DNA from: an uncultured Photobacterium sp.
GTDB taxonomy: Bacteria; Pseudomonadota; Gammaproteobacteria; Enterobacterales; Vibrionaceae
Length of the DNA stretch: 64,000 bases
Direction of reading: 5' to 3'
Assembly: GCF_947502415.1 (NCBI RefSeq)
Contig: NZ_CANMZV010000006.1
Coordinates: 124,001-188,000 of the forward strand
Shown here: in pieces, positions 47,188 through 58,756 of the stretch
Layout: each line of letters opens with the position of its first letter
How positions within the stretch are numbered: the stretch's first letter is position 1
Made by a program: the position numbers and the translations under genes
The notes under the pieces: model-generated
Database searches by the model: none
What the model saw: only the letters and a program-made list of their open reading frames with translations
Told to the model about the DNA's origin: nothing

Positions 47188-48528
47188 TTAATGCTTCTTA
47201 CCGGCGTCCAACGGCAAGTTAACCTGTACTTTCAGCCCCCCGGCATGGCGGTTAGTCACCGAAATCGTACCTTCATGCTGGTCGATGATCCGCTTAACAA
47301 TCGCCAGGCCAAGGCCGGTCCCTTCCGACTCACAGCCCCGCGCAGTATCTCCCCGGGTCAGCGGCTGAAACATCTTAGTCACCTGCTCCGGCTCAATACC
47401 CGGCCCGTCATCCTCAACACAGTACCAGGCTGTCTTACGATCGGCGGTCACACCGCTGGCAATCCTCACCCAACCGTTACCGTAACGGAGGGCATTGGTC
47501 ACCAAATTCGCAACCGAACGTTTAATCGCCACGCCATTGACATGCACCACACGGGGAATGTCATCAAGAGCCAGCTCAATCTCGTGCTCATAACCACCTT
47601 CAGTCTCGGCAACCTCCTGCAGCAGGCTGTTCAGGTTGAGGGCTTCCTCTTCCTGCTTTTTAGTCGATTTCAGGTAGTCCATAAACTGGCTAATGATCTC
47701 ATTACACTCCTCGGTGTCATTGATCATGCTCTCGGCCAGGTAACTATCATCCGGTGACATCATTTCGGTAGCCAATCGGATCCGAGTCAACGGCGTACGC
47801 AAATCATGGCTCACCCCGGCCAAAAGCAGCGCCCGATCTTCTTCAAGCTGCTTGATACCCTCTGACATTCGATTGAACGATTTGGTTACGGCGCGAATTT
47901 CCGACGCCCCCTTCTCAGGCAGGTGCGGCGGCGTTTCCCCCCGGGCAACCAGCAAGGCCGCTTTCTCCAATGCCACCAAAGGCCGATTCTGGATCCGGAT
48001 GAACAACCAACCACCAGCAATCACCATCAATGCAATCACCAGGCTATACTGGAACAACGGTGCAAAATCATCCTCTTGCAACTCCGACAGTGGGATCCGC
48101 ATTAAAAAGCCGGGCATCGCCTCGCACTTCATCCACAGGACATAGCTGTCAGCCCCCAGCACCAAACTGACTTTTGTCGGCGTCTCCAGGGCTCGTGTCA
48201 TTTCCTCACTGAGGTATTCAATTTCCGTAGCCTGCAAGTACTCCTGGTTCTGAGGGATGCTGTCGGGGTGCAAGGTCACACCCAGCTGCTCCAACAAACG
48301 GCGCCTTACCGGTGTATCCAGGTGGAAGGTTTCACCATCAGCCAGCTCAACATCTTCTTTCAGCATCAGCCGGACTTCATAAGCCAGAATCCGGTTGAAC
48401 TGCTGCAAACTTGGTAACAAGGCATAATTGAGCACAGCCAGGTAAGAAAAAATCTGGCTGGCTATCAACAAGCCAGCCAGCAGAATAAGGGTACGGGTGA
48501 ATGTACTGCGCGGGAATATCCGCATCAT
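47188..48528 (-). CDS. envZ: Osmosensor histidine kinase EnvZ
   Basis: A 446-residue inner-membrane kinase/phosphatase. TM1 lies at about residues 15-35, a periplasmic domain follows, TM2 at about 160-180 and a HAMP domain to about 230. The phosphorylated His is in [16 protein letters not shown] and the ATP lid has [10 protein letters not shown] and [11 protein letters not shown]. It works with OmpR, whose gene ends 14 bp upstream, to adjust porin expression to osmolarity. The start may be either of two adjacent ATGs. Confidence 0.96.
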   Translation of the reverse strand: MMRIFPRSTFTRTLILLAGLLIASQIFSYLAVLNYALLPSLQQFNRILAYEVRLMLKEDVELADGETFHLDTPVRRRLLEQLGVTLHPDSIPQNQEYLQATEIEYLSEEMTRALETPTKVSLVLGADSYVLWMKCEAMPGFLMRIPLSELQEDDFAPLFQYSLVIALMVIAGGWLFIRIQNRPLVALEKAALLVARGETPPHLPEKGASEIRAVTKSFNRMSEGIKQLEEDRALLLAGVSHDLRTPLTRIRLATEMMSPDDSYLAESMINDTEECNEIISQFMDYLKSTKKQEEEALNLNSLLQEVAETEGGYEHEIELALDDIPRVVHVNGVAIKRSVANLVTNALRYGNGWVRIASGVTADRKTAWYCVEDDGPGIEPEQVTKMFQPLTRGDTARGCESEGTGLGLAIVKRIIDQHEGTISVTNRHAGGLKVQVNLPLDAGKKH

Positions 48529-48542
48529 ACTTGCCTCATGGA

Positions 48543-49262
48543 TTAAGCTTCGCTGCCGTCAGGGACAAAAACGTAGCCCAACCCCCATACGGTCTGAATA
48601 TAGCGTGGACGACTTGGATCTTCCTCAATCATCCGGCGCAGGCGGGAGATCTGCACATCTATCGAACGCTCCATTGCTGAATACTCACGGCCTCGGGCCA
48701 TATTCATCAGCTTGTCACGCGACATCGGTTCACGAGCATTTGTCACCAGCGCTTTAAGCACCGCAAATTCACCTGAAGTCAGCGGCATTGCCTCATCACC
48801 ACGGAACATCTCACGGGTTCCCAGGTTCAGTCGGAAGTCACCAAACTCAATCATCTTACTTTCCACACTCGGCGCGCCCGGCGCCTCAATAGTCTGGCGG
48901 CGCAGCACGGCACGGATCCTGGCCAGCAATTCTCGTGGGTTGAAAGGCTTCGGCAAATAATCATCGGCACCAACTTCCAGACCAACAATCCGGTCCACTT
49001 CGTCCCCTTTGGCTGTCAGCATCAAGATCGGCAACATATTATTGGCATTACGTAAGCGGCGGCAAATCGACAAGCCGTCCTCGCCCGGTAACATCAAGTC
49101 CAGCACCATTAAGTGAAAGGTTTCACGGGCTAATAAACGGTCCATCTGCTCACCGTTCGCCACACTGCGAACCTGAAAGCCCTGCTCCGACAGATAGCGC
49201 TCCAACAGCGCGCGTAGACGCATGTCATCATCAACAACCAGAATCTTAAAGTTTTCCTGCAT
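48543..49262 (-). CDS. ompR: Response regulator OmpR
   Basis: A 239-residue regulator. The receiver domain (about residues 1-120) has the acidic pocket VVDDD, the phosphorylated Asp in [11 protein letters not shown] and the conserved Lys in PKPFNPREL; the C-terminal winged helix ends with [34 protein letters not shown] is nearly the E. coli start, so the ATG at 49262 is chosen. It is first in the ompR-envZ operon. Confidence 0.98.
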   Translation of the reverse strand: MQENFKILVVDDDMRLRALLERYLSEQGFQVRSVANGEQMDRLLARETFHLMVLDLMLPGEDGLSICRRLRNANNMLPILMLTAKGDEVDRIVGLEVGADDYLPKPFNPRELLARIRAVLRRQTIEAPGAPSVESKMIEFGDFRLNLGTREMFRGDEAMPLTSGEFAVLKALVTNAREPMSRDKLMNMARGREYSAMERSIDVQISRLRRMIEEDPSRPRYIQTVWGLGYVFVPDGSEA

Positions 49263-49664
49263 CATTACCTACCTGCATCATTCTCACAACGAAAATCACC
49301 TTCGCGCATTCGATGATATGTTACCCAAACCGTCTCGCAGATACCCTGCCATCCGAGGAATAAATTGTTACGTATTATGTCCGCAAAGCACAACGAAAAA
49401 GACATGGCCTAACTATCAGTTTCGCCACTCATTTTCACAAGATGAGTCATGTTCGTCCCATTCATCAGGTATATAAAACACCCCATGCTGATAAATTTGA
49501 TAACAATAAGTCATTCCATATAATCACTATGAACAATTACTTGCAGTGAATCGATTTAAATAAATCATGATTGCATAGAAATTTTATATCCTGTCAAAAC
49601 ATACATTCGTAACTAACACCATGCAAATGTTCTCTGCTTAGTTACACGAATCAAGAATTACACC
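49263..49664. other. Divergent ompR/lipase intergenic region
   Basis: About 400 bases, A+T-rich in the right half, between the divergent ompR and lipase genes. It should hold both promoters. No gene, repeat or clear operator was recognised. Confidence 0.4.
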
Positions 49665-50708
49665 ATGAAAAAAATCACACTAACAACACTTCTGGCTATC
49701 ATGCCTCTTTGCTCTCACGCTGCAGATTTCAACACCATCTCAAACTTCGGTGACAGCCTGTCTGATATCGGCAACAAACATATGATCACCGTTGGTATGA
49801 ACCAGACCACCTCAGGAAAAATCGGCATTCGCGCTGCCAAGCCTAACTTCGATGGCCGCTTCAGTAATGGACCGGTATGGACTGAATATCTGGCAGGCTT
49901 TCTTGCTAAACCAGCACCAAGCCGAGCTCATGGTGAAATTACCAGCCAGGTAGTCTTAAAAGACCAAGCTGGCAAAATTATTACCTACCGTTACCACGAC
50001 CAAGCTCAGCCAGGTTCCAACTGGGCTGTCGGCGGCGCAATGTCCGGCCTGGGTAACTTCATCGACATTGACGCCTCTCAAGGCTTCACCGCTGAATCTG
50101 GCCTAGACGTGCTAACCAACAGCGGAGAGCAAATCCAACAGCGTATCGCCAACAAAGGTCAGTTCACTGGCAATGAGCTGGTCAGCTACATGAGCGGAAC
50201 CAACAACCTGTGGTTCACCCTGTTCGGCGATCTCAACCAGACCGGCGACAAGGCCGCAAGCTATGCCCTTGCCGATGTGAAAACCTTAATTGATGCCGGT
50301 GCAAAACAGATCCTGGCCGCTAACATTCCAAACTTCGCCGATGCCCCATGGTTTGCCGGTCAGCAGAAAAAAACCACCCAGTTCATCCTGTCACACAACC
50401 ACGCCCTGAAAGCAGGTTTAGATAATCTGGCAGCAACCCATCCTGAGGTTGAAATCTTCTACTTTGATACGTTTGCCTTGTTTAGCAAGGTGAGCCACGA
50501 AGTGAAAACCAACGGTCAGTACCACGATAAAGAGCTGGCAGTCACTATCACGGACGTAACCGGTGAAGCCTTCAGCTATGCAACCGGTGAAGTGATTGCT
50601 CAGCCTAACCACAACCTGTTCTGGGATGGTCTGCACCCAACAACGGTAATGCACAAAATTATGGCTAAGGGCGCAGCTGATCTCGTCAAAGCCGGAAAGA
50701 GCTTATGA
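49665..50708 (+). CDS. Secreted SGNH/GDSL lipase-esterase
   Basis: A 347-residue exported hydrolase. A signal peptide (about residues 1-19, SHAAD) precedes the SGNH blocks: nucleophile Ser31 in [24 protein letters not shown], the Gly in WAVGGAMSG, the Asn in SGTNNLWF and the Asp-His pair in [11 protein letters not shown]. It resembles GDSL lipases/phospholipases of Vibrionaceae; the substrate is unknown. Its TGA overlaps the ATG of the downstream chemoreceptor (ATGA), so the two are translated in coupled fashion. Confidence 0.88.
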   Translation: MKKITLTTLLAIMPLCSHAADFNTISNFGDSLSDIGNKHMITVGMNQTTSGKIGIRAAKPNFDGRFSNGPVWTEYLAGFLAKPAPSRAHGEITSQVVLKDQAGKIITYRYHDQAQPGSNWAVGGAMSGLGNFIDIDASQGFTAESGLDVLTNSGEQIQQRIANKGQFTGNELVSYMSGTNNLWFTLFGDLNQTGDKAASYALADVKTLIDAGAKQILAANIPNFADAPWFAGQQKKTTQFILSHNHALKAGLDNLAATHPEVEIFYFDTFALFSKVSHEVKTNGQYHDKELAVTITDVTGEAFSYATGEVIAQPNHNLFWDGLHPTTVMHKIMAKGAADLVKAGKSL

Positions 50709-52807
50709 TTTCACTCAAATCTATACGTCATCAAATCATTATAGGCGCGGCAACGTGCCTGTTTATCTCGCTAATGGCGGTCCTTTTTGTCGGCCTCAAA
50801 TACTCCAGCCAGCTGGAAGATATGGTGTCTGACAAAACCTATTCATTTGCAGATAGCACGCTCAGCCAGCTACTGGAAGAAACCAGCAAGTTCCATTCAG
50901 GCCAGATCGAGAACCAGCTGTCCGTTGCGATGAACTCTATTGAGGCCATGGCAAGCGTTATCTCCGGCATGGCGAGCAACCAGGACGGGCAGAATAAGGT
51001 TAGCCGGGAAGCACTGTCACTGATGGTGCATGACCTGCTGGCCGGTAACCAGCAGTTCCTGGGTGCCTATATCGCCTTTGAACCCAACGCCTGGGATGGC
51101 AAAGACGATAGCTACGAAACCATTGACGGAAAAGGCCAGTTCAATGTGTACTGGACCCGCAGTAGTGACAGCCAGCTCAAACCGTCATCCGTTGACACTG
51201 ATCGCTTTTATATCCAAGACAGAACCAAAACCGGGACGCGTGTCAGTGAGTGGTACCTCTGCCCGGTTGAAACCGGCCGCAGCTGCCTGATCGACCCTTG
51301 GGCATACAATGTACAGGGTAAACAGGTACTCATGGCTAACCTTGTCACTCCGATCAAGGCCAATGGCCGCACCATCGGTATGCTGGGTATCGACTTATCG
51401 GTCAACTTTATCAACGAACTGGCTCTGAAACTCCAGCAAGAAAAGTTTGGTCCGAACGCTCGTATCAGCATTATCACCCACCGTGGTGTTGTTGCGGCTG
51501 ATACCGATCCTGTCTCGCCACTGGGCGGTATCCTTCCCGACTGGGCTCAATATCGCTCACAGTTTCAGGCTGGCAACCAGCTATGGCTATCGACCGACGA
51601 GTATTCCAGCCTGGCAACACCGATCCGGGTAGGTAATACAAACACACCATGGATGCTATGGATCTCAGTACCGAAAGCAGAACAGCTCAGTGAGATAAAC
51701 CAATTGCAGAGCGATCTGGACTCCTCGTTCGACGAGTTCCTGAACAGCCAGGTTATTGCCGGTTTGCTGATCTCTATCGCGGCGCTGACTGTGCTTTACA
51801 TCCTGGCCAGGCGTATTTCCACCCCGATCCAACAAGTGGTTCAGATTGTGCAGCGGCTCAGCCAGGCAGGCGGTGACCTGACCTTCCGGCTGGATGTCAC
51901 CAGGAAAGACGAAACCGGAGAACTCACGTCCGGGCTCAATATCCTGATGGCCTCGCTGCAAAGTATGATCCGCGATATCGCAGGCTCCGTCGACAGGTTA
52001 AAACAAGCGGCAAACCACTCCGCCGATATTGCCGAAACTTCACATCAGGATGTACAGCAACAGCGCCTGGAGTTGGAACAAGTCGCCACCGCCATTAATG
52101 AAATGGCCTGTACCGCCAGTGAAGTTGCCAATAATGTCGCCAACACGGCCAGCTCGGTAGAAGAAGCAAACCAGGCCATTACCCGTTGCGGCAATGTCGT
52201 AAATAATAGCGCCAGCATGATCAACCAGCTAGGTGAAGTCATGGAAAACTCCACGGCGACCATTGCAGATCTGGAGACCCAGAGCCACCAGATCAGCAGT
52301 ATCCTGGAAGTGATTCGCAGTATTTCTGATCAAACAAACTTGCTGGCCTTGAACGCGGCAATTGAAGCGGCCCGTGCCGGTGAGCATGGCCGTGGATTTG
52401 CCGTAGTAGCCGACGAGGTGCGTCAGCTGGCTTCCAAAACCCAGAGCTCAACAGAAGAAATCCAGCAAATGATCGACCGCTTCCAAAGCCAGATCAAGCT
52501 AACCGTTGATACTATCTCGAATGGCCGGGCCTTTAGCCAAAACAGTATCGAAAGCACGAAAACAGCAGTCATGGAACTGGAAGCACTCATGGCGACGACA
52601 TCGGCGATTCAGGAAATGGTGTGTCAGATTGCCACTGCAGCAGAAGAGCAGCATCAGGTAACTGAAGACATCAACCGCAACATCAGCACAATTACCGAGC
52701 TCACCGCCAAAGCCGCCCAAGCCGCAGAGACATCCAGCCAGGAAGCACAAGGGATGTTGACGCAAACCAGTGACGTTGAAGCAAAACTAAACAAATTTAA
52801 CTACTAG
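50705..52807 (+). CDS. Methyl-accepting chemotaxis protein with periplasmic dCache-like domain
   Basis: A 700-residue transducer. TM1 (about residues 12-32) and TM2 (about 347-367) bracket a periplasmic domain of about 310 residues that looks like a double Cache sensor ([28 protein letters not shown]). A HAMP domain follows, then the cytoplasmic signalling domain with the tip [15 protein letters not shown]. No C-terminal CheR-tethering pentapeptide is seen. The start overlaps the lipase stop, hinting that the receptor senses lipase products; the ligand itself is unknown. Confidence 0.9.
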   Translation: MISLKSIRHQIIIGAATCLFISLMAVLFVGLKYSSQLEDMVSDKTYSFADSTLSQLLEETSKFHSGQIENQLSVAMNSIEAMASVISGMASNQDGQNKVSREALSLMVHDLLAGNQQFLGAYIAFEPNAWDGKDDSYETIDGKGQFNVYWTRSSDSQLKPSSVDTDRFYIQDRTKTGTRVSEWYLCPVETGRSCLIDPWAYNVQGKQVLMANLVTPIKANGRTIGMLGIDLSVNFINELALKLQQEKFGPNARISIITHRGVVAADTDPVSPLGGILPDWAQYRSQFQAGNQLWLSTDEYSSLATPIRVGNTNTPWMLWISVPKAEQLSEINQLQSDLDSSFDEFLNSQVIAGLLISIAALTVLYILARRISTPIQQVVQIVQRLSQAGGDLTFRLDVTRKDETGELTSGLNILMASLQSMIRDIAGSVDRLKQAANHSADIAETSHQDVQQQRLELEQVATAINEMACTASEVANNVANTASSVEEANQAITRCGNVVNNSASMINQLGEVMENSTATIADLETQSHQISSILEVIRSISDQTNLLALNAAIEAARAGEHGRGFAVVADEVRQLASKTQSSTEEIQQMIDRFQSQIKLTVDTISNGRAFSQNSIESTKTAVMELEALMATTSAIQEMVCQIATAAEEQHQVTEDINRNISTITELTAKAAQAAETSSQEAQGMLTQTSDVEAKLNKFNY

Positions 52808-52838
52808 TTTAATCCTTGCCTTTAACGGCTTACCCGAA

Positions 52839-52888
52839 GCTATTTCGTTCCAGGCCCACAGCTATCGCTGGGTTAAGGGCGAAATAGC
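52839..52888 (+). terminator. Nested inverted repeat after the chemoreceptor gene
   Basis: A perfect 9-bp repeat (52839-52847 with 52880-52888) encloses a smaller CAGC/GCTG hairpin. It begins about 30 bases after the stop. No T-run follows, so it may be a factor-dependent terminator or an mRNA-stabilising structure. Confidence 0.4.
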
Positions 52889-53043
52889 CTCTCCTATCAC
52901 CCACAGAATTAGAATCGTTCTGAAAAAATGATAATTCACCCTTCACCTTTTATTCTTAGCCACACTATTTTCAACGGGTAAGATTGACGCCACCGACAAA
53001 CCGTTAGACTATTTGGCAGGCATTAGGAAGCTGGATAAGAAAA

Positions 53044-53514
53044 ATGAAGACCAACTTAATTACGCGCGAGGGCTACAACAAGCTCAAAAACGAACTTGAT
53101 TTCCTATGGAAAGAAGAACGCCCGGAAGTTACCAAGAAAGTAACCTGGGCAGCCAGCCTGGGCGATCGCAGTGAGAACGCAGATTACCAATACAACAAAA
53201 AACGCCTGCGCGAAATCGACCGCCGGGTCAGATACCTGCGCAAGCGCCTGGAACAAGTTCAGGTAGTGGACTACTCACCACAGCAAGACGGAAAAGTCTT
53301 CTTCGGTGCCTGGGTCGAAATCGAAAACGAAGACGGCGAAACCAAATCCTTCCGCATTGTCGGCCCAGACGAAATCTACGGCCGCAACGACTATATCTCT
53401 ATCGACTCGCCAATGGCACGGGCACTACTGAAAAAAGAAGTCGATGAAGAAGCCGAAGTAATGACACCGCAAGGGAAAAAACTTTGGTTCGTCAACAGTA
53501 TCAAATACAACTAA
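53044..53514 (+). CDS. greB: Transcription elongation factor GreB
   Basis: A 156-residue factor that enters the RNA polymerase secondary channel and triggers cleavage of backtracked RNA. The N-terminal coiled coil carries the acidic tip in LGDRSENADYQYNKKRLREIDRR; the C-terminal FKBP-like domain has GPDEIYGRNDYISIDSPMARALL. The strongly basic segment RRVRYLRKRLEQ is the GreB rather than GreA type. A good TTGACG -35-like box lies about 55 bp upstream. Confidence 0.96.
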   Translation: MKTNLITREGYNKLKNELDFLWKEERPEVTKKVTWAASLGDRSENADYQYNKKRLREIDRRVRYLRKRLEQVQVVDYSPQQDGKVFFGAWVEIENEDGETKSFRIVGPDEIYGRNDYISIDSPMARALLKKEVDEEAEVMTPQGKKLWFVNSIKYN

Positions 53515-53540
53515 GCGCTTTCAGCCTGTTAATGGTTTAC

Positions 53541-53558
53541 CCGGGCTGATAAGCCCGG
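53541..53558 (+). terminator. GC-rich hairpin after greB
   Basis: A 7-bp CCGGGCT/AGCCCGG stem with a four-base loop lies 26 bases after greB. The following bases are C-rich instead of T-rich, so termination strength is doubtful. Confidence 0.45.
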
Positions 53559-53728
53559 CCTCCCCTCCATCTGCCACCAGCAATGAAAAACACATCATCT
53601 TCGCTATCCTTAATTCAGGTTTATCCCTTGTTGTTTGCCCGCAGTGATGAACTGGATGCGTAACGGTCACAGGTCAAAAACCATTACGTTTATGCGAATG
53701 CAAATCCGATAACGTTTGGAGACATGAC

Positions 53729-55291
53729 ATGTCTGACTTAACGAACATTGTGAAAGCAGAACATACACCGATACAGCAATCGACCAGCAAAAAGCTGGGA
53801 CTGGATAACCCGGCACTGTGGATGAGCGGCGGTTTTATTGCGTTATTTGTCGTAATGGCTCTGTACGACAATGTCCTCCTGTCATCTATCGTCAGTTCAG
53901 GGTTCTCCTGGGCAGTTAAAATATTTGGTCCATACTGGCAGCTGCTGCTACTGCTTACTTTTCTGATCAGCCTGATCTTAGCCGCAGGCAGAACCGGGCA
54001 TGTCAGACTTGGCGCGCTGGACAGACCCGAAATTGACGGCTTTCGCTGGATGGCCATTATTCTTTGCACCCTGCTGGCAGGGGGAGGCGTGTTCTGGGCT
54101 GCCGCTGAGCCAATCGCGCATTTTGTCAACCCACCACCACTATATGGTGCGCAGGAAAACCTACAGCAAGGCGCAGTTAATGCCCTATCGCAATCATTCA
54201 TGCACTGGGGGTTCCTGGCCTGGGCAATCCTCGGCAGCTTAACCTCCATCGTATTAATGCATCTCCATTATGATAAAGGCTTACCATTGCAGCCACGTAC
54301 TCTGCTTTATCCGATACTGGGTGAACGCGCACTTAACGGCTTAACCGGCGCATTCATTGATGCCTGCTGCATCATCGCGGTTGCTGCCGGTACAATAGGC
54401 CCTATTGGCTTCCTTGGTTTGCAAATCAGCTTTGCCCTCAACGCATTATTTGGTATCCCAGACGGCTTTGCCACGCAATTTGCCGTTGTCCTTTTTGCGA
54501 TTGCTATCTATACCATTTCGGCATTAAGCGGGTTAAACCGCGGTATTCAGATCCTCAGCCGTTATAACGTAATCCTCGCGGTTGGCTTAATGATATATAT
54601 CTTAGTCTTCGGCCCGACGAGCTTTCTCGTCAACAGCTACCTACAAGGTGTTGGCACCATGCTGGACAACTTCATCCCAATGGCCACTTACCGTGGTGAT
54701 GAAAATTGGCTAAGCTGGTGGACCGTTTTTTTCTGGGGTTGGTTTCTTGGCTACGGGCCGATGATGGCAATTTTTATTGCCCGTATCTCGCGTGGCCGCA
54801 CCATTCGCCAACTGGTGATGGCAGTCAGTATTGCGGCACCGTTTATTACCTGCTTCTGGTTTACGGTCGTCGGGGGATCTGGGGTTGCCTTTGAAATTGC
54901 CGAACCGGGCTCTGTCAGTAAGGCTTTTGAAGGGTTTAACTTACCCGGGGCACTGCTTGCAATTACCCAGCAACTGCCAATGCCAATGCTGATCTCTATT
55001 CTGTTTTTGTTCCTGACCACCATCTTCATCGTAACCACGGGTGACTCGATGACCTACACCATCAGCGTTGTGGTCAGCGGTGATACCGAGCCCAATGCCA
55101 TTATTCGGGTCTTTTGGGGGGTAATGATGGGAATCACGGCAATCATCCTCATCTCCCTTGGCTCAGGCGGTGTTTCGGCACTCCAGTCCTTTATCGTCAT
55201 CACCGCTGTTCCTGTTTCATTAATCTTGCTGCCATCACTTTGGAATGCACCCCAAATGGCAATAAAAATGGCGAAGGAACAAGGTTTATAA
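53729..55291 (+). CDS. BCCT-family betaine/choline-type transporter
   Basis: A 520-residue transporter with about twelve membrane helices. The BCCT core is visible: [11 protein letters not shown], the Trp-rich [11 protein letters not shown] followed by [11 protein letters not shown], and [11 protein letters not shown]. Such carriers import glycine betaine, choline, carnitine or related solutes with Na+ or H+, usually for osmotic protection in marine bacteria. The substrate cannot be told from sequence. GGAGACATGAC precedes the ATG at 53729. It is monocistronic in appearance. Confidence 0.92.
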   Translation: MSDLTNIVKAEHTPIQQSTSKKLGLDNPALWMSGGFIALFVVMALYDNVLLSSIVSSGFSWAVKIFGPYWQLLLLLTFLISLILAAGRTGHVRLGALDRPEIDGFRWMAIILCTLLAGGGVFWAAAEPIAHFVNPPPLYGAQENLQQGAVNALSQSFMHWGFLAWAILGSLTSIVLMHLHYDKGLPLQPRTLLYPILGERALNGLTGAFIDACCIIAVAAGTIGPIGFLGLQISFALNALFGIPDGFATQFAVVLFAIAIYTISALSGLNRGIQILSRYNVILAVGLMIYILVFGPTSFLVNSYLQGVGTMLDNFIPMATYRGDENWLSWWTVFFWGWFLGYGPMMAIFIARISRGRTIRQLVMAVSIAAPFITCFWFTVVGGSGVAFEIAEPGSVSKAFEGFNLPGALLAITQQLPMPMLISILFLFLTTIFIVTTGDSMTYTISVVVSGDTEPNAIIRVFWGVMMGITAIILISLGSGGVSALQSFIVITAVPVSLILLPSLWNAPQMAIKMAKEQGL

Positions 55292-55362
55292 CGTTCAGTA
55301 TTGTTCGTAGCCTAATCCGCCGTAGAATGGGCGGGTTAACGACAACCAAGAGATACCAACGG

Positions 55363-57714
55363 ATGAGCAACGCTATCAATCAGACGATTGCCAAAGAACT
55401 AGCGGTACGCGAAGAGCAAGTCAAGGCAGCTGTAACGCTACTTGATGACGGTAACACCGTTCCCTTTATTGCCCGCTACCGAAAGGAAGTGACCAGCGGA
55501 CTGGACGATACCCAGCTTCGTAACCTTGAATCCCGCCTCGGTTACCTGCGCGAGCTGGATGACCGCCGCCAGGTCATCCTCAAGTCAATCACCGAACAAG
55601 GCAAACTGACACCGGAACTTCAGGCCGAAATCCACAGCGCTGACAGCAAAACCCGCCTGGAAGATTTATACCTGCCATATAAACCGAAGCGCCGCACCAA
55701 GGGGCAGATTGCGATCGAAGCAGGCCTGGAGCCGCTGGCAGAAACCCTGTGGAACCAGCCGGAGAGCGATCCGGAAGCTATCGCCGCCCAATATATTGAT
55801 ACCGACAAAGGCGTGACTGATAACAAGGCTGCCCTTGATGGCGCCCGTGCAATACTGATGGAACGCTTTGCCGAAGATGCAGCGCTTCTGGATAAGATCC
55901 GCCGCCACCTGCAAAGCAGCGCCGAGCTGACTTCTCGCCTAGTCGAAGGCAAAGAACAGGAAGGCGCCAAGTTCAAAGATTACTTTGAATATAACGAACC
56001 CCTGAAAAACATCCCTTCACACCGCGCTCTTGCCCTGTTCCGTGGCCGTAACGAAGGCTTCTTACAACTTTCTCTTAATGCCGATCCTCAGCAGGAAGAA
56101 GGGGTACGCGGCTCTTACTGCGAAGTGATGATTGCCGACCACTTCGGCGTAGCCCTTGGCACCCAGCCAGCCGACACCTGGCGCAAGCAGGTGATCAGCT
56201 GGGCATGGCGTATCAAAATCCTGATGCACATGGAAACTGAGCTGATGAGCGCGCTGCGTGAAAAAGCTGAAGACGGGGCAATGCAGGTATTTGCCGACAA
56301 CCTGAAAGATCTGCTAATGGCAGCACCGGCCGGCCCGCGCGTCACTCTGGCCCTCGACCCAGGCCTGCGTACCGGCTGTAAAGTCGCAGTGGTTGACGAA
56401 ACCGGAAAACTGCTAGATACCGCAACTATCTACCCGCACCAGCCACAGCGTCAGGTTGCTCAATCGGAGGCCACGGTACTGGCTCTGATCACTAAGCATA
56501 ACGTCAACCTGATTGCGATCGGTAACGGCACCGCATCCCGTGAAACAGACAGCTTCGTCGCTACGCTGCTGAAAGACAACAATCTGAAGATCCAGAGCGT
56601 GATGGTGAGCGAAGCCGGAGCCTCGGTTTATTCTGCTTCCGAGCTGGCCGCCAATGAATTCCCCAACCTTGACGTATCACTGCGTGGTGCCGTCTCTATC
56701 GGCCGCCGACTGCAAGATCCACTGGCTGAACTGGTGAAGATTGACCCGAAATCGATCGGGGTTGGCCAATACCAGCACGATGTCAGCCAAAGCATGCTGG
56801 CCAAACGCCTGGATGCCGTTGTTGAAGACTGTGTTAACGCCGTTGGCGTCGATGTCAACACTGCCTCACCAGCCCTGCTGACCCGTGTTGCTGGGCTTAA
56901 CAACACTATCGCGCAGAACATCGTCAACTTCCGAGACGAAAACGGCCGCTTCGAAGCACGTACCGCACTGAAGAAAGTCGCCCGCCTCGGCCCTAAGGCA
57001 TTTGAGCAGTGTGCCGGCTTCCTGCGTATCATGGGCGGCAAGAACCCGCTAGACAGCTCGGCTGTTCACCCGGAGTCTTACGCTGTCGTCAAAAACATCG
57101 CTGCCGCCAACGACAAAGCCCTGGATGCAATTATCGGAAACCGCGACTTCCTGCGCGGCCTGAAAGCGGCTGATTACACCGACGAGAAATTCGGCCTGCC
57201 GACCGTCACCGATATCATCAGCGAGCTGGACAAACCGGGCCGCGACCCGCGTCCGGAGTTCAAAACCGCCACCTTTGCCGAAGGGGTCAATGAAGTTAAA
57301 GACCTGAACCCGGGTATGGTACTGGAAGGAGTGATCACCAACGTCACCAACTTCGGTGCCTTTGTCGATGTCGGCGTCCATCAGGACGGTCTGGTTCATA
57401 TCTCTGCCTTATCCGATAAATTTGTCTCGGACCCACGCGAAGTGGTGAAGGCCGGTGATATCGTCAAGGTAAAGGTGATGGAAGTCGATCTGCAACGTAA
57501 ACGGATCGGTATGTCGATGCGCCTAAGCGACGAGCCGGGGCAAGAAAAGTCCGCTCGTAAACCGCAAGGTCAGCGCCAACAGCCGAGAGAACAACGCCAG
57601 CCACGCAGTAATAGCAATCGCGGAAACCAAAACAACAACCGCGGAAACCAAAACAGCAGCGCAATGGGTGGTGCCTTTGCTACAGCCTTTGCCAACGCGA
57701 AAACCAAGAAATAG
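55363..57714 (+). CDS. tex: Tex/YhgF family RNA-binding transcription accessory protein
   Basis: A 783-residue protein starting [13 protein letters not shown]. The N-terminal HTH-like part ([17 protein letters not shown]), the YqgF-like nuclease-fold region ([17 protein letters not shown]), the helix-hairpin-helix ([13 protein letters not shown]) and the S1 domain ([28 protein letters not shown]) appear in order. The tail is a low-complexity Gln/Arg/Asn-rich extension with a 21-bp tandem DNA repeat (57616-57657 region). The ATG at 55363 has AACGG upstream; the longer frame overlaps the BCCT gene and is rejected. Confidence 0.95.
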   Translation: MSNAINQTIAKELAVREEQVKAAVTLLDDGNTVPFIARYRKEVTSGLDDTQLRNLESRLGYLRELDDRRQVILKSITEQGKLTPELQAEIHSADSKTRLEDLYLPYKPKRRTKGQIAIEAGLEPLAETLWNQPESDPEAIAAQYIDTDKGVTDNKAALDGARAILMERFAEDAALLDKIRRHLQSSAELTSRLVEGKEQEGAKFKDYFEYNEPLKNIPSHRALALFRGRNEGFLQLSLNADPQQEEGVRGSYCEVMIADHFGVALGTQPADTWRKQVISWAWRIKILMHMETELMSALREKAEDGAMQVFADNLKDLLMAAPAGPRVTLALDPGLRTGCKVAVVDETGKLLDTATIYPHQPQRQVAQSEATVLALITKHNVNLIAIGNGTASRETDSFVATLLKDNNLKIQSVMVSEAGASVYSASELAANEFPNLDVSLRGAVSIGRRLQDPLAELVKIDPKSIGVGQYQHDVSQSMLAKRLDAVVEDCVNAVGVDVNTASPALLTRVAGLNNTIAQNIVNFRDENGRFEARTALKKVARLGPKAFEQCAGFLRIMGGKNPLDSSAVHPESYAVVKNIAAANDKALDAIIGNRDFLRGLKAADYTDEKFGLPTVTDIISELDKPGRDPRPEFKTATFAEGVNEVKDLNPGMVLEGVITNVTNFGAFVDVGVHQDGLVHISALSDKFVSDPREVVKAGDIVKVKVMEVDLQRKRIGMSMRLSDEPGQEKSARKPQGQRQQPREQRQPRSNSNRGNQNNNRGNQNSSAMGGAFATAFANAKTKK

Positions 57715-57740
57715 AAACAGAATATGTTTCTATAAATAGC

Positions 57741-57770
57741 AAAGAGCCAGCAATCATTGCTGGCTCTTTT
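57741..57770. terminator. Bidirectional terminator after tex
   Basis: A 13-bp stem (AAAGAGCCAGCAA/TTGCTGGCTCTTT) with a short loop serves tex and the convergent small-protein operon. Confidence 0.92.
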
Positions 57771-57783
57771 AAATCTGCTTCAC

Positions 57784-58245
57784 TTATGAAACAACCAAAT
57801 ATTCAGTCGGTGGGTTGGGCACCGTTGACTGCGCATACTTATGGGCAATCACACCTTTGGTACGCTCGGTATCACTGATTTTTTCCAGCTCGTCCAGCAA
57901 ATCCCGGGGCAACTTGATGTGCATCGAATACCCCAGTTCACTGACATCTTTCATGTAACTATCAGCTGATAAAGCCTTCACCAACTGCTCCAGATCATCC
58001 TGGTAGCCGTACTGTTGCTCGGCCACGGGCAGTTCAGTGTAGTCCGGGTGTTCGCTGGGATCCCAGGACGGCTTCTTTAGCTGCTTTTCCTCGCTATTGA
58101 GCGGTTTTTCCCGGGCGGATTCGGTGGTCTGGGTCGGAGGGACGATTTTTTCACGCACGCGATTATCCCGCGCAACCTGTTCGGTTGGCGGGTTCACTGA
58201 AGGAGCTACTGTTGGCGCTCCAACCTGTATGGGTGAAACTAGCAT
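57784..58245 (-). CDS. Hypothetical protein, proline-rich N-terminus
   Basis: I do not recognise the function of this 153-residue protein. Residues 1-60 are rich in Pro, Thr, Glu and Lys and probably disordered; the rest (WDPSEHPDYTELPV, YGYQDDLEQLVKAL, MHIKLPRDLLDELEKI) looks folded and helical. There is no signal peptide or membrane helix. It lies 33 bp after another small ORF with which it probably forms an operon, downstream of bioH on the same strand. Confidence 0.75.
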   Translation of the reverse strand: MLVSPIQVGAPTVAPSVNPPTEQVARDNRVREKIVPPTQTTESAREKPLNSEEKQLKKPSWDPSEHPDYTELPVAEQQYGYQDDLEQLVKALSADSYMKDVSELGYSMHIKLPRDLLDELEKISDTERTKGVIAHKYAQSTVPNPPTEYLVVS

Positions 58246-58278
58246 GCTGATGCACTTCTCCGGCCATCAGCTGATGGG

Positions 58279-58650
58279 TCAGGCAATTGCGAGCAACACC
58301 GTAGCCACCGTACCCAGGGCTGACAAAACTTGCCCTGCAGTATAGAAATCATCGGTATTTTGCTGCACTTCATCAGGATGATCCATCCCCAATGCGCCAT
58401 AGGCAAACGACTCGGCCTTCTTCGTTGCCAATGCCGTCTCCTCATCAGCCTCTATGTTATGTTTGCCCGCATCGGCAACCTGCATAAGTTTCGCCTCCTC
58501 GGAGATCGACACCGTACTGTCACCGGCCTTCGCGGTTTGGGACTTATCTGCCACCTGAATCCCTTCAGCAGCCTGAGCTGAAGCAGCAACCGACGCCTTG
58601 AGCGTGGCTGGCGAATAAGCATTTGTACTCGCTACACTTCCTACTGTCAT
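58279..58650 (-). CDS. Hypothetical protein with C-terminal hydrophobic helix
   Basis: A 123-residue protein of unknown function. The N-terminal half is Ala/Ser/Thr-rich and low in complexity; the middle has VSISEEAKLMQVADAG and MDHPDEVQQN; the last 18 residues (VLSALGTVATVLLAIA) form a hydrophobic helix that could anchor it as a tail-anchored membrane protein. It is upstream of and probably cotranscribed with the 153-residue ORF. Confidence 0.72.
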   Translation of the reverse strand: MTVGSVASTNAYSPATLKASVAASAQAAEGIQVADKSQTAKAGDSTVSISEEAKLMQVADAGKHNIEADEETALATKKAESFAYGALGMDHPDEVQQNTDDFYTAGQVLSALGTVATVLLAIA

Positions 58651-58756
58651 TATGGCCTCTCTCTGTCACAGAGCAACTCCATTTAACAAGGTATCGGCAA
58701 CACTCGCGAAAAGTTTAATAGAATGTTACCAACCCGCCACACATGACAAGTATTCA

